28,083 nt of DNA from a virus: positions 1-28,083 of IMG/VR virus record IMGVR_UViG_3300014499_000025; one strand, 5' to 3'. The position numbers and the translations under genes are program-made. Numbering within the stretch: position 1 is the first letter of the stretch; each line of letters begins with the position of its first letter. Below, piece by piece: positions 12,055 through 20,416 of this stretch. The notes under the pieces were generated by a model. The model was not told the DNA's origin. It ran no database searches and saw nothing but the letters and a program-made list of their open reading frames with translations.

Positions 12055-12605
12055 TGGTCTTTGATTATTGGAATTCACGCGCCAGACTCAATGCCGATGG
12101 TCACGATGAGAGCCAGTATCTTCCGAAGATATTAAATCCGGTTTCGGGGAAATGGGAAGAACCCCCGCCTGTGAATGCCTACCGTGCTGCTAAAGGAGAT
12201 ATACGGCGCAACGATGATGATAAGATTGAGTCTGCGACATGGCTGCCGCGCATTATGTTTTTGGGTCGGCGCATTGAGAAAGAGCATTATGACATGGCTG
12301 TGGTGGTGGAGTGCGTGTGGTTATCGGCAAAGAAGACTCTTGGCATCCTTGATTTAAGGGGGAAGCTCTTCGACAAAGTACCGGAGCTGGGGACGAATGT
12401 TGATGTTGATGCTTTTTTAGAGATGCACCGCACGATGGCGCGACCGGAATTGGAAGCGGTTCTATGGTTTGTGTCGTTTTATATAAGGGCGAGTAGTGCC
12501 GCATTGCCACTTGAAAGGCTCGGTGTTATCCTGCATGGACTTGAGAATGCACAAAATATTATTGACAATTGTAAACGCAAGCGTAAAGTAGCGTCATACA
12601 CCTAG
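12054..12605 (+). CDS. Hypothetical phage protein
   Basis: 183 residues; start ATG shares a base with the preceding stop (TAATG). The N-terminus is acidic and proline-rich (NPVSGKWEEPPPVNAYR), and the C-terminal half is helical (FLEMHRTMARPELEAVLWFVSFYIRA). No family recognised. It is the last gene of this operon: an intrinsic terminator follows 23 bp after the stop. Confidence 0.65.
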   Translation: MVFDYWNSRARLNADGHDESQYLPKILNPVSGKWEEPPPVNAYRAAKGDIRRNDDDKIESATWLPRIMFLGRRIEKEHYDMAVVVECVWLSAKKTLGILDLRGKLFDKVPELGTNVDVDAFLEMHRTMARPELEAVLWFVSFYIRASSAALPLERLGVILHGLENAQNIIDNCKRKRKVASYT

Positions 12606-12628
12606 CCATAGCCACGTCAGAATTTCGA

Positions 12629-12659
12629 GCCGCCGCGTTGATTCGCAGGCGGTTTTTTT
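12629..12659 (+). terminator. Intrinsic terminator
   Basis: CCGCCGCG (12630-12637) pairs with CGC-a-GGCGG (12644-12652) around TTGATT, leaving one bulged base, and is followed by a run of seven T. It ends the 11346-12605 operon just before the tRNA. Confidence 0.8.
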
Positions 12660-12669
12660 ATGCTTTTGA

Positions 12670-12744
12670 TGCGGGATAGTTCAGAAGTAGAACGCTCGGC
12701 TCATACCCGATAGGTCGGCAGTGCAACTCTGTCTCCCGCTACCA
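12670..12744 (+). tRNA. tRNA with CAT anticodon (Met or lysidine-type Ile)
   Basis: A full cloverleaf can be drawn: acceptor TGCGGGA/TCCCGCT (first pair T-T mismatched, six good pairs), TA at positions 8-9, D stem GTTC/GAAC, anticodon arm CTCGG-CTCATAC-CCGAT (four pairs) with anticodon CAT, variable loop AGGTC, T arm GGCAG-TGCAACT-CTGTC, discriminator A and encoded CCA. The D loop AGAAGTA lacks the usual GG, and the T loop reads TGCAACT rather than TTC-, so it is divergent but probably functional. It is a phage-borne tRNA standing between the terminator and the virion operon. Confidence 0.75.
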
Positions 12745-12775
12745 TATTTCAAAACCACAACCCAAGGAGAATCCT

Positions 12776-13048
12776 ATGACCGCATACGATAAAGGCGTCA
12801 ATATGAGCAGCAATTCCGAAACCAGGGAACAGCCTATCGGCGCTCAGGCGAAGTACCTTGGTATCAAGGATAACCGCGAGCCTTCCGCCGGGCATCTGGA
12901 CGTTGCGAATAAGCGTGAAGGTGGCAAGATGTCTGCTGCCGTGAGCATGGTTGAGCGCCACAATGAGCGCGGCGAACATGCACCGACCGTATGTGGCTAT
13001 AAGATGCACGATGGCGGTATGCGCGATACTGGCACTGACGGGGAGTAA
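12776..13048 (+). CDS. Hypothetical small virion-region protein
   Basis: 90 residues with a good AAGGAG ribosome site. It is hydrophilic and low in hydrophobic core residues (SSNSETREQPIGAQ, ERHNERGEHAP), suggesting a disordered protein. No family recognised. It is the first of a run of small genes upstream of the large terminase. Confidence 0.6.
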   Translation: MTAYDKGVNMSSNSETREQPIGAQAKYLGIKDNREPSAGHLDVANKREGGKMSAAVSMVERHNERGEHAPTVCGYKMHDGGMRDTGTDGE

Positions 13049-13054
13049 GCTTTT

Positions 13055-13252
13055 ATGAAAGAGTGGTGGGACTCTTATCCGGATCATGAGCATGTGAAGG
13101 AAAAGCCGACTATTACTAATGAGCAAGTTCAGCGGTTACGGCAGATGAAAGCGGCGGCACATGAGAAGGCTATTTCTGCGAAACCTGCTGATACGCTTTC
13201 CATATTGGGCGCTGGCACCCCTTATAAACATTCCATTTACGACGGTGAATAA
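13055..13252 (+). CDS. Hypothetical small virion-region protein
   Basis: 65 residues, 6 bp after the previous stop with GGGAG as ribosome site. A charged helix NEQVQRLRQMKAAAHEKA occupies the middle and the end reads TPYKHSIYDGE. No family recognised. It is probably co-transcribed with its neighbours. Confidence 0.6.
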   Translation: MKEWWDSYPDHEHVKEKPTITNEQVQRLRQMKAAAHEKAISAKPADTLSILGAGTPYKHSIYDGE

Positions 13253-13254
13253 TC

Positions 13255-13560
13255 ATGGTTGAAAACGTACCGTTTGAGCGCACCGCCGGTAATACGGAGG
13301 GCAACAAATCCGCTATGGATAAAAGCTCTTATACGCAGCCAAAAAGCAAGCCCTGGCATAAGCCTATGGATTCTGTAGGGCCGGTAGCCACGGGGCCAGC
13401 GCCGACTATGACTCATGCCCTGAATATGATTCAGCAGTTAGCGCAGCCGCAGTATGAAGGCCACGGCAATGTGGAAGGACTCAAAGGCGGCTCCGGTATG
13501 CCGGAAGACATAAACCTCATGCGCCGCGCCGTCAATTACATGAACAAGAATCCCCGCTAA
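13255..13560 (+). CDS. Hypothetical small virion-region protein
   Basis: 101 residues starting 2 bp after the preceding stop. The N-terminal half is hydrophilic and proline/lysine-rich (YTQPKSKPWHKPM). The C-terminal half has two possible helices (THALNMIQQLAQ, EDINLMRRAVNYMNKN). No family recognised; conserved linkage to the terminase suggests a packaging or virion role. Confidence 0.6.
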   Translation: MVENVPFERTAGNTEGNKSAMDKSSYTQPKSKPWHKPMDSVGPVATGPAPTMTHALNMIQQLAQPQYEGHGNVEGLKGGSGMPEDINLMRRAVNYMNKNPR

Positions 13561-13591
13561 TAATTTCAACCTTAATTTCAAGGAGACTAAA

Positions 13592-14314
13592 ATGAGTGGA
13601 CTTTATCCTGGTTTTCCCGCGCCTACAGCTCCGATTAACCCTAACGGCGTATGGGCTATGGACACGCTGGCTACGTCAGGAGCAACGCCTGAAACGGTCG
13701 CCATGACGCCCAGCCTGCTTGCCGGCATTGTCGGCGGCGGGGTGCCTTTAGTCGCAAGCAGATTCTACGGACTTCCTGCTGGCGCGACACCGGGTACGCT
13801 TCTTACGGTAACGGGTACGCTGTATGCTTACCCTTACTTCGTTCCGGGTCCGGCTACGATTAAAACTCTTGGCATTGATACCACAACCGGCCAGACGGGC
13901 GGCGGTGCGTTCATTGGTATTTATGCGGATAATGGCGCTGGCTATCCTGGTGCTCTTGTCGCGACATCTAATAATACGGCGGCATTAGCCGCGACTTCTG
14001 GCGCGGCGGTGCAGAACTATACTCCAACGACTGCTCTTTCTCTTTCCGGTGGCCTGTATTGGCTGGCGAGCATATTTACCGCTTCCGGAACGTTTCCGAC
14101 TGTTGCCGATGTTTCCGCGACTTATACGCCGCTATTCTCGCAACTTGGTGCGGATACTGCGTTGCATCTTGCGGCAACTTCCGGTCAGGCAACGACTGGC
14201 GTTTCTGTGGCGGCTACCTACGGCACGCTTTCCGGAATCAATGGCGGTGTATTCCCGGCATCTGCCACGCTGTCCGTGAATGCCGGTACGCCGCTGATCA
14301 TTCTGGGGACTTGA
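13592..14314 (+). CDS. Putative phage structural protein (beta-rich)
   Basis: 240 residues with a strong AAGGAG ribosome site. It is rich in Gly, Ala, Thr and Ser, almost free of charged residues and composed of short strands (RFYGLPAG, GGGAFIGIYADNGAGYPGALVA, GGLYWLAS), as in phage decoration, head-fibre or tail-fibre proteins with jelly-roll-like folds. GC-rich, regular codon use suggests high expression. The location before the terminase is unusual for a tail fibre, so a capsid decoration or head fibre role is possible. No exact family. Confidence 0.65.
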   Translation: MSGLYPGFPAPTAPINPNGVWAMDTLATSGATPETVAMTPSLLAGIVGGGVPLVASRFYGLPAGATPGTLLTVTGTLYAYPYFVPGPATIKTLGIDTTTGQTGGGAFIGIYADNGAGYPGALVATSNNTAALAATSGAAVQNYTPTTALSLSGGLYWLASIFTASGTFPTVADVSATYTPLFSQLGADTALHLAATSGQATTGVSVAATYGTLSGINGGVFPASATLSVNAGTPLIILGT

Positions 14315-14315
14315 T

Positions 14316-14450
14316 ATGAGCATTGTCAAATCCGGCAAGGGATTTAAGAATGAATCCAAAACTGGAAAAACTTTCAGTAAAAAGCCTTTGAGCAAAGAAA
14401 AAGCTGAAAAGCAATTGCGTGCGATTGAGGTGAATAAGAAGAAGAAATAA
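14316..14450 (+). CDS. Small lysine-rich protein upstream of terminase (44 residues)
   Basis: A short ORF beginning one base after the previous stop: MSIVKSGKGFKNESKTGK, ending EVNKKKK. It is very basic and probably disordered. Similar tiny basic proteins (FSKKPLSKEKAEKQLRAIE) are found next to terminase or portal genes in many phages, but their role is not established. The ribosome site is weak; coupling to the upstream gene is likely. Confidence 0.6.
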   Translation: MSIVKSGKGFKNESKTGKTFSKKPLSKEKAEKQLRAIEVNKKKK

Positions 14451-14491
14451 GCACACGGCTGCTCAATACCGGATCAATGCAAAGGTGAGTT

Positions 14492-15796
14492 ATGGAGGAA
14501 GCTAATCTAATTAGAGCGGCCTTCACTCCCAAGCTTCAGTTTCTTTTTCAACCTTCACGTTATAAAGTTCTTTACGGTGGCCGTGGTAGCGGACGTTCTT
14601 GGGGATGCGCACGAGCATTGTTGATACTTGGCATTCAAGACCCTCAACGTATTCTTTGCGCCCGTGAGTTTCAAAGCTCTATCCAGGAGTCGGTACATGC
14701 TCTTTTGAGCCAGCAGATTGATTTACTTGGATTGCAAGAATATTACGAAGTCCAGCAATCTACTATCATTGGTAAAGCTGGTTCTGATGCGTATGGGACG
14801 GAGTTTATATTTGCCGGATTGCGGCATAATGTGAACAAGATAAAAAGCATGGAAAAAGTAAAAAGGGTTTGGATTGAAGAAGCGCAAACTGTTTCCAAGC
14901 TTTCATGGGATACACTTATTCCGACTATTCGCATTGACGATAGCGAAATATGGATGACGTTCAATCCTGAGCTGGATACAGACGAAACTTATAGGCGTTT
15001 TGTGTCTTCTCCGCCTAAAAATGCTACCGTCATTAAGATGAATTGGAATGACAACCCCTGGTTCCCTCAGGTTCTTGAGCAGGAAAGAATAGACCTGAAA
15101 GAGCGTGATTACGACGCCTATCTCAATGTATGGGAGGGTCATTGCAAGCAGGCCCTTGAGGGCGCTATCTACGCCAAGGAATTACGCGAAGCTCAATTTG
15201 CCGGTCGCATAACGAAGGTTCCTTACAGCGCGTCGAAATCCGTTGAAGTATTCTTTGATTTGGGCTGGTCTGATAATACGTCGCTGTGGTTCGTGCAGCG
15301 CGTTGGATTTGAACTTAGGGTTATAAAATCCTATCAGAACCGTCATGAGACTTTGCTGCATTATTTGCAATATATTCAGTCACAGAAATATGTGATCGGG
15401 ACATTGTGGCTGCCGCACGACGCCCGCGCCAAGCAGCTTGGCACCGGCATGAGCATTGAGGAAATGGCGAAGGCTTCCGGATATAACGTCAGGATAGCGC
15501 CAAGGTTATCCGTTGAAGACGGGATCAATGCCTTGAGAACGGTGTTCCCGACGATGTATTTTGATGAGGAAAACTGCGCTGATGGATTGCAGGCGCTCCG
15601 GCATTATCGCTATAAAGTGGATTCGCTTACCGGCCAGTTCAGCCGTGAGCCTTTGCATGATGAGAACTCGAATTATGCAGATAGCGCCAGATATATTGCG
15701 GTTTCCATGTACGAGCCGAAAGCGCGGAAGATTCCTATAATGATGGAGGCGTCCCGCGACAGCATGACAAGCGCTACTGGCTGGCTTGGAGGATGA
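14492..15796 (+). CDS. Terminase large subunit (PBSX-type)
   Basis: 434 residues; the ATP-driven DNA-packaging motor and headful or cos nuclease. The N-terminal ATPase has Walker A GGRGSGRSW (29-37) and Walker B VWIEEA (126-131). The C-terminal RNase H-like nuclease has the first acidic pair in FFDLGWSD (254-261), further acidic sites around LPHDARAK and a closing HDENSNYADSARY. Length and motifs fit the PBSX/XtmB-like group. Start ATG has AAAGGTGAG upstream. It acts at the portal (next gene). Confidence 0.92.
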   Translation: MEEANLIRAAFTPKLQFLFQPSRYKVLYGGRGSGRSWGCARALLILGIQDPQRILCAREFQSSIQESVHALLSQQIDLLGLQEYYEVQQSTIIGKAGSDAYGTEFIFAGLRHNVNKIKSMEKVKRVWIEEAQTVSKLSWDTLIPTIRIDDSEIWMTFNPELDTDETYRRFVSSPPKNATVIKMNWNDNPWFPQVLEQERIDLKERDYDAYLNVWEGHCKQALEGAIYAKELREAQFAGRITKVPYSASKSVEVFFDLGWSDNTSLWFVQRVGFELRVIKSYQNRHETLLHYLQYIQSQKYVIGTLWLPHDARAKQLGTGMSIEEMAKASGYNVRIAPRLSVEDGINALRTVFPTMYFDEENCADGLQALRHYRYKVDSLTGQFSREPLHDENSNYADSARYIAVSMYEPKARKIPIMMEASRDSMTSATGWLGG

Positions 15797-15827
15797 TGCT
15801 CATAACAAAACCGGAGAATAATATAAT

Positions 15828-17918
15828 ATGAGCGATACCTATGATGTCCTGGAAACCTTGGGCGGCGATGATAGGATAGTACGCGAAGCAAAAACGCGAT
15901 TAGAATATTGCAGTAACCGGGAAGGCGAATGCCGCAAACTTTTCTTAGAAGATATAAAATTCGCCAATGCGGATTCCAATAACGGATACCAATGGCCGAA
16001 CGATATTCAGACCAATCGCAACCGTGAAAAGCGCCCTTGTCTTACCATCAATAAAACGCATCAGCATAATCTACAGATTATCAATGACGCCAAACAGAAT
16101 AAAGCTGCTATAAAAATCCGTCCCGTAGGTAATGAATCTACCTACGAAGCGGCAGAGGTTTATGAGGGAATAATACGGCATATTGAGTACATCTCGAATG
16201 CCAGCGATGCTTACGATACCGGCGTAAAGTTCCAGGTTGAAGGTGGAATTGGTTACTGGCGCGTAGTGACTGATTATATCGGGGATGATACGTTTGATCA
16301 GGAAATCTATATCCGGCGCGTCAAAGACCCGTTATCGGTTTTTCTCGATCCTGATATTAATGAGATAGACGGCTCCGATGCCATGTTCGGTTTCGTGTTT
16401 ACCGACATGAAGCGTGAAATGGCGCGTGAGAAATATCCTGAATTCAAGGATAAAATGGGCGAAACTGCTCTTGGTAATGCGGATAACTGGATAGACGACC
16501 ATCATGTGCGGGTGTGCGAATATTTCCGCAGAATAAAAAAGACCGATAAGTTGATTTCATTCCAGCATCCGCAGACTGGTGTGCAGCATACCATGCGAAA
16601 AAGCACATTGCCTGCCAGTATAGCAAAAGCCGTTATTGACGACCCGGCGAGCGAGTGTCGTGGCATTGAAGAATATGAAGTCCAATGGTTCCTCTTTATC
16701 GGAAACGAGATAGCCGAGAGGCGGATTTGGCCAGGTACGACAATTCCGATTGTGCGTTGCATTGGCGAAGAGACTATTATTGACGGCAAGATCGACCGCA
16801 AAGGCCATACGCGGGCGATGAAGGATCCTCAGAGAATCTATAATTATTGGAGCTCGGCCGCTGTAGAATTCGTCGCCCTGCAAGGCAAAACGCCCTTTGT
16901 AGGTCCAGCCGCAGCGATCGAGGGATATGAAACATATTGGCGTGAAGCCAACGTGCAGAATTTCTCGATATTGCCTTATAAGCATGTTGACGACGACGGC
17001 AAACCGATACCCGCTCCGATACGCGCCGAGGCTCCTGTATTCGCTCCTGCCTATGTGCAGGGTATGCAGGTGGCGCAGTCTGAAATGGCTATGGTTTCTG
17101 GCCAATATGAGGCTACATTTGGCGAGAAAAGTAATGAACGCTCTGGGCGAGCTATCAATGAAAGGGCGCGTCAGGGAGACAGGGCTACTTATCATTTTAT
17201 AGACAATCAGGCGATTGCCATACGCAGGACGGGTAAGATTATTATCGAATTGATTCCGAAGATTTACGATACCGAGCGCGTCATCAATATTAAGGCCAAT
17301 GACGGTAGTGGGTCGCAGGTGACGATTGATCCTAATGCTCGTCAGGCTTACATGAAAAAACGCCAGCAGAATGCTGATGAAGTACAACAAATTTTTATCA
17401 ATCCGAATATCGGAAAATATGATGTGCAGGCCGATGTCGGGCCAGCTTATGCAACGCGCCGTCAAGAAGCATTCAATGCCTTGAGTCAGATACTTTCGCA
17501 GTCCAGCGAATTAATACCGCTGGTGGGGGACTTGCTATTCAAGGCGGCTGATTTCCCGATGGCGGAAGAGGTTGCCGAGCGCTTGGAGCGCATGGTTCCT
17601 CCGCAAGCCAAGGGTGAAGGGCTTGCGCCCGCCGTACAGCAACTACAGGGGCAATTGCAGCACATGCAGGGCATTATGACAACCTTGGTGCAGCAGTTGT
17701 CTGAGGAAAAGAGCAAGCTGAAGGCGAAGGACACGCAAAAAGAGATCGACATTTATGAGGCTATTACCAAACGTATTGAGGTGCTTTTGAAAAACGTGGT
17801 TGTCACGCCGAAGGATAACGCTGCGATGCTGCATGATCTGATGGTGGAAGAACATAAAGCAAGTCTACAGCCAGCAGAAGATGCGATTGAACCGGATCTA
17901 CAAGGAGAAGCACAATGA
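15828..17918 (+). CDS. P22-like portal protein
   Basis: 696 residues, the usual length for P22 gp1-type portals. The N-terminal pattern RKLFLEDIKFANADSNNGYQWP, then RPCLTINK and QHNLQIINDAKQNKAAIKIRPVG, is diagnostic of the family, and DPLSVFLDPDINEIDGSDAMFGF is a further hallmark. The C-terminal part is a Gln-rich helical region (QQLQGQLQHMQGIMTTLVQQL) as in portal barrel domains. It forms the dodecameric DNA entry channel at one capsid vertex. Ribosome site GGAG; the end overlaps the next ATG (ATGA). Confidence 0.93.
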   Translation: MSDTYDVLETLGGDDRIVREAKTRLEYCSNREGECRKLFLEDIKFANADSNNGYQWPNDIQTNRNREKRPCLTINKTHQHNLQIINDAKQNKAAIKIRPVGNESTYEAAEVYEGIIRHIEYISNASDAYDTGVKFQVEGGIGYWRVVTDYIGDDTFDQEIYIRRVKDPLSVFLDPDINEIDGSDAMFGFVFTDMKREMAREKYPEFKDKMGETALGNADNWIDDHHVRVCEYFRRIKKTDKLISFQHPQTGVQHTMRKSTLPASIAKAVIDDPASECRGIEEYEVQWFLFIGNEIAERRIWPGTTIPIVRCIGEETIIDGKIDRKGHTRAMKDPQRIYNYWSSAAVEFVALQGKTPFVGPAAAIEGYETYWREANVQNFSILPYKHVDDDGKPIPAPIRAEAPVFAPAYVQGMQVAQSEMAMVSGQYEATFGEKSNERSGRAINERARQGDRATYHFIDNQAIAIRRTGKIIIELIPKIYDTERVINIKANDGSGSQVTIDPNARQAYMKKRQQNADEVQQIFINPNIGKYDVQADVGPAYATRRQEAFNALSQILSQSSELIPLVGDLLFKAADFPMAEEVAERLERMVPPQAKGEGLAPAVQQLQGQLQHMQGIMTTLVQQLSEEKSKLKAKDTQKEIDIYEAITKRIEVLLKNVVVTPKDNAAMLHDLMVEEHKASLQPAEDAIEPDLQGEAQ

Positions 17919-18112
17919 TTGTTGATGGAATAAAATATCGTTGCAAGGATGGTGGCCAGGATTTTTTTATTCCTATGGCTACATCTCCAGAAGAAATAGA
18001 GAAGGAAAGAGAATCTTATGCAGAAGTCCTTAGGGAGGATTTAAGGCTTCATAAAATGGCTATTTCTAGAAATGATCAATGCTTTCAGTTGGTGGATAAG
18101 GAAATAATCTGA
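17915..18112 (+). CDS. Small hypothetical phage protein
   Basis: 65 residues; ATGA overlap with the portal gene and AAGGAGAAG as ribosome site. Contains a charged helix (SPEEIEKERESYAEVLREDLRLHKMA). No family recognised. More AT-rich than the portal gene. Confidence 0.6.
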   Translation: MIVDGIKYRCKDGGQDFFIPMATSPEEIEKERESYAEVLREDLRLHKMAISRNDQCFQLVDKEII

Positions 18113-18415
18113 ATGGCTAAATATTCCCACAAACTAGTATCCAAAACCGCCCAGCAGATAGCGGCTGAATTTTATCAGGAGGCGGCCAGGGATAATGCTT
18201 TTTATAAAATGTGGCCGAATGAGCGCCAATTCGTCAATAAGCGGTGGGGAAATTTCATTCGTCCCGCGCGCGAGGCTTTAACAAGAATGCTTACGATGAG
18301 TCAATATTCCGAGGATATTAAAGTGGAAATTTATCAGGCACTGCTGCTTGACAGGGCTTTGCCTCCAAAGGGTGATACGTCAATACAAACTCCTACGCAA
18401 AGTATGGTGCATTAA
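18113..18415 (+). CDS. Hypothetical phage protein
   Basis: 100 residues, ATG directly after the previous stop. It is helical with a tryptophan/arginine-rich middle (FYKMWPNERQFVNKRWGNFIRPAREALTRML). Small proteins of this kind between portal and scaffold are common in P22-like phages of diverse hosts. No function assigned. Confidence 0.65.
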   Translation: MAKYSHKLVSKTAQQIAAEFYQEAARDNAFYKMWPNERQFVNKRWGNFIRPAREALTRMLTMSQYSEDIKVEIYQALLLDRALPPKGDTSIQTPTQSMVH

Positions 18416-18417
18416 TT

Positions 18418-18657
18418 ATGGGCACAAAATTGTTCACTATAGATCAGGCGCGCGGAACAAAGCAGTATGCTTTTACAATGCTTTCTGAAAAAGCAGATGA
18501 GAATATTGCGAAATCAATGTTAGTGGATATGGCTAAATCCGAAGGAAATGTTGAATGGTGTTTTCTGGAGCCAAGGAAAGCACTTGATGATGAATTTCGA
18601 GAAATAACTTGTTACCAAATGCTCGCAAATCCATTTTATTCTAAACAAGCCGCATAA
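18418..18657 (+). CDS. Hypothetical phage protein
   Basis: 79 residues, starting 2 bp after the preceding stop. No known domain. It ends shortly before a pair of hairpins and the scaffold gene. AT-rich codon use like its two upstream neighbours suggests the three came together. Confidence 0.6.
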   Translation: MGTKLFTIDQARGTKQYAFTMLSEKADENIAKSMLVDMAKSEGNVEWCFLEPRKALDDEFREITCYQMLANPFYSKQAA

Positions 18658-18664
18658 TATCGTA

Positions 18665-18704
18665 CCTGCCGGTTTGCAGGGATAGCGCACCCGTCGCCTA
18701 CGGG
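18665..18704 (+). other. Two tandem hairpins before the scaffold gene
   Basis: CCTGC (18665-18669)/GCAGG (18676-18680) and CCCGT (18690-18694)/ACGGG (18700-18704), each 5 bp with a short loop, in the 65-bp gap before the scaffold ATG. No T-run follows, so RNA processing or translational control is likelier than termination. Confidence 0.4.
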
Positions 18705-18722
18705 GATTGATATGGAGAATCT

Positions 18723-19454
18723 ATGACTGAAGAAACGACTGGCATACCGCCGGAAGATAAAACTGCGACTACTACAGAAACTACTCCTGAAACCAAGACG
18801 GAAACTACTACCGAGAAATCGCCTGAGACGAAACCCGAAGAGCCTCCTAAAAAGGAAGAAGGAAAGTGGTATATCGATGTTATCACCGGGCTTCGGCATA
18901 ACGTCCGCGAGAAGGGCGAGAAGCTTGAAGCGCTTGAAAAAGAAAACGCTGAATTGAAGGCCGGTAAGAAAGTAGAGCAACTGCCCGATGCTGAAATCCA
19001 GCGCCGCGCGCAAATTCTGGCTGAAACAAATCGGTTTAACGAGAAATGCAACAAGATAGCCGAACAGGGCAAGGAAAGTTTCCCCGGGTTTGATGCTGCT
19101 TTAGCTAATTTGAGCGCTGTTGGTGCTTTGGGTGCGAATTCTAATCCTGCATTTCTACAAACGGTAGCGGAGTTGCCGGAAGCGCATAAGTTGCTTCATC
19201 ATCTGGGTAATAACCCCGATGAAGCGGCGAGGATTAATTCTTTGCCTCCGGTGAAGATGGCTATTGAGCTTGCGAAGATTGAGGCGAAAATAACCACGAT
19301 GCAAGCCAAGCCGACATCGAAAGCCCCCCCGCCGATTACGCCTGTAACGGGAACAGGCGGCGCAAATAGTGACTTAGCCAGTCCTGATATGTCTATGGAA
19401 GAGTTTTCAAGGATCAGGGCGAAGCAGAGAGAAGAAAGATACAAGAGAAGCTAA
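18723..19454 (+). CDS. Scaffolding-like protein
   Basis: 243 residues located between portal and coat, the scaffold position in P22-like phages. The first 50 residues are a disordered T/E/K/P-rich tract (TTTETTPETKTETTTEKS). A coiled-coil-like helix follows (REKGEKLEALEKENAELKAG), then a helical body and a basic C-terminal helix (FSRIRAKQREERYKRS) that fits the coat-binding helix-turn-helix at the end of scaffolds. Ribosome site GGAG. Assembly role is inferred from position and layout rather than sequence identity. Confidence 0.75.
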   Translation: MTEETTGIPPEDKTATTTETTPETKTETTTEKSPETKPEEPPKKEEGKWYIDVITGLRHNVREKGEKLEALEKENAELKAGKKVEQLPDAEIQRRAQILAETNRFNEKCNKIAEQGKESFPGFDAALANLSAVGALGANSNPAFLQTVAELPEAHKLLHHLGNNPDEAARINSLPPVKMAIELAKIEAKITTMQAKPTSKAPPPITPVTGTGGANSDLASPDMSMEEFSRIRAKQREERYKRS

Positions 19455-19479
19455 CCCGCTCGGCAGGGATATGCCGTGT

Positions 19480-19647
19480 TCAAGCAAAGATTTTATCGTA
19501 TCTTTTTTCTAAAATTTTTCTTGCGACTTTTTTTATTTGCTCGTTGTTCATTTCAGGAAATAATACGTTTAATTCTTTTTTAGAGAGGGTCGCCATTTTT
19601 CCCATAAATCCCTCTAACATGTTATCTATTGAAGTTTTGCGGCTCAT
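19480..19647 (-). CDS. Small protein accompanying the homing endonuclease
   Basis: 55 residues from the ATG at 19647, chosen over one at 19686 because TAGGAGAG lies just before it. The sequence is helical and basic (MATLSKKELNVLFPEMNNEQIKKVARKILEKRYDKIF). No family recognised. It lies on the minus strand against the virion operon, together with the GIY-YIG gene, and probably entered with it. A CTAACCCG-type sequence occurs on both sides (19451 and 19695). Confidence 0.5.
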   Translation of the reverse strand: MSRKTSIDNMLEGFMGKMATLSKKELNVLFPEMNNEQIKKVARKILEKRYDKIFA

Positions 19648-19711
19648 AATCTCTCCTAAAGCACCAGTGCTTATCGCTGGGTTCAATATTTAGACTAACC
19701 CGTATCGGCGG

Positions 19712-20416
19712 TCAATCCGAGAGTGCCTTATCAGGTAGGCATTTTTCCTGAGATTCTAATTGTTTGGCTTTACGTTTTACCCAAGCTGCTTTTCTGGATT
19801 CAGATTGCTGTTTGCGATAATTTTCATCTTGCCAGTTTGCCTTTCTTTTAGTTGATTGTGTTTGTCTGTGTTCTTCATTTTTCCACATTTTCTTGAACGC
19901 AGTGGATTTTTTTTCTTTATATTCAGTAGATTCCATAGCCTTTTTGAGGGATATGGATCGACGTTTCTGTAACTCAGGATCGGCACAAGCGGCTTGATGA
20001 GATATTCGTCTACGTTCTCTAAATTCAGGGTCTTGCCAAAGTTTTTTGCGAATAATAGATAATTTTTCCTTGGTTTCTTTTGAGGGGGTTGTGCCAGATT
20101 TTGCTGCTTCCGTCAAATTGTAGCTATTAGGGATTACTGCCAATAATTTTATTTCTGCTGCATTTAAAGCGACTTGTAATTGATCTTTTGGAACAAGAGA
20201 AAGATCAACGGCAACCTTAAATACAAAGGCTTTTTCGCCATATTTATTCCAAGCCCTTTGCAGATGAGAATTTCTATGAGCATTCTTGCGTAAGTGCCAA
20301 TGATGGCTATGCCACCTTCGCCTTATGTTAATCGTTTGCCCGATATAGATTTTCCCAGAAATAGTATTGGTGATCGTATAAATACCGGGAAAATTTAATC
20401 CGCTATTTGCAGTCAT
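19712..20416 (-). CDS. GIY-YIG homing endonuclease with 17-residue repeats
   Basis: 234 residues. The GIY-YIG nuclease domain spans about residues 10-95: GIYTITNTISGKIYIGQT with the GIY and YIG triads, R32-R34 region, and H/N-rich HSHHWHLRKNAHRNSHLQRAWNKYG. Residues 121-222 consist of six 17-residue units (patterns ..RKKLWQDPEFRERRR, ..KKAMESTEYKEKKS, ..RKANWQDENYRKQQS), resembling NUMOD-type DNA-binding repeats but longer than usual. The gene is antisense to the virion operon, between scaffold and coat, as expected for a free-standing mobile endonuclease. AT-rich codon use marks it as foreign. Confidence 0.88.
   Translation of the reverse strand: MTANSGLNFPGIYTITNTISGKIYIGQTINIRRRWHSHHWHLRKNAHRNSHLQRAWNKYGEKAFVFKVAVDLSLVPKDQLQVALNAAEIKLLAVIPNSYNLTEAAKSGTTPSKETKEKLSIIRKKLWQDPEFRERRRISHQAACADPELQKRRSISLKKAMESTEYKEKKSTAFKKMWKNEEHRQTQSTKRKANWQDENYRKQQSESRKAAWVKRKAKQLESQEKCLPDKALSD

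Noticed and set aside
12054-12605. Small terminase subunit
   Set aside because: No HTH or terminase-like pattern is visible; position alone is not enough.
16557-17465. 302-residue minus-strand frame inside the portal gene
   Set aside because: Entirely antisense to an intact portal gene with clear family motifs; composition looks non-coding.
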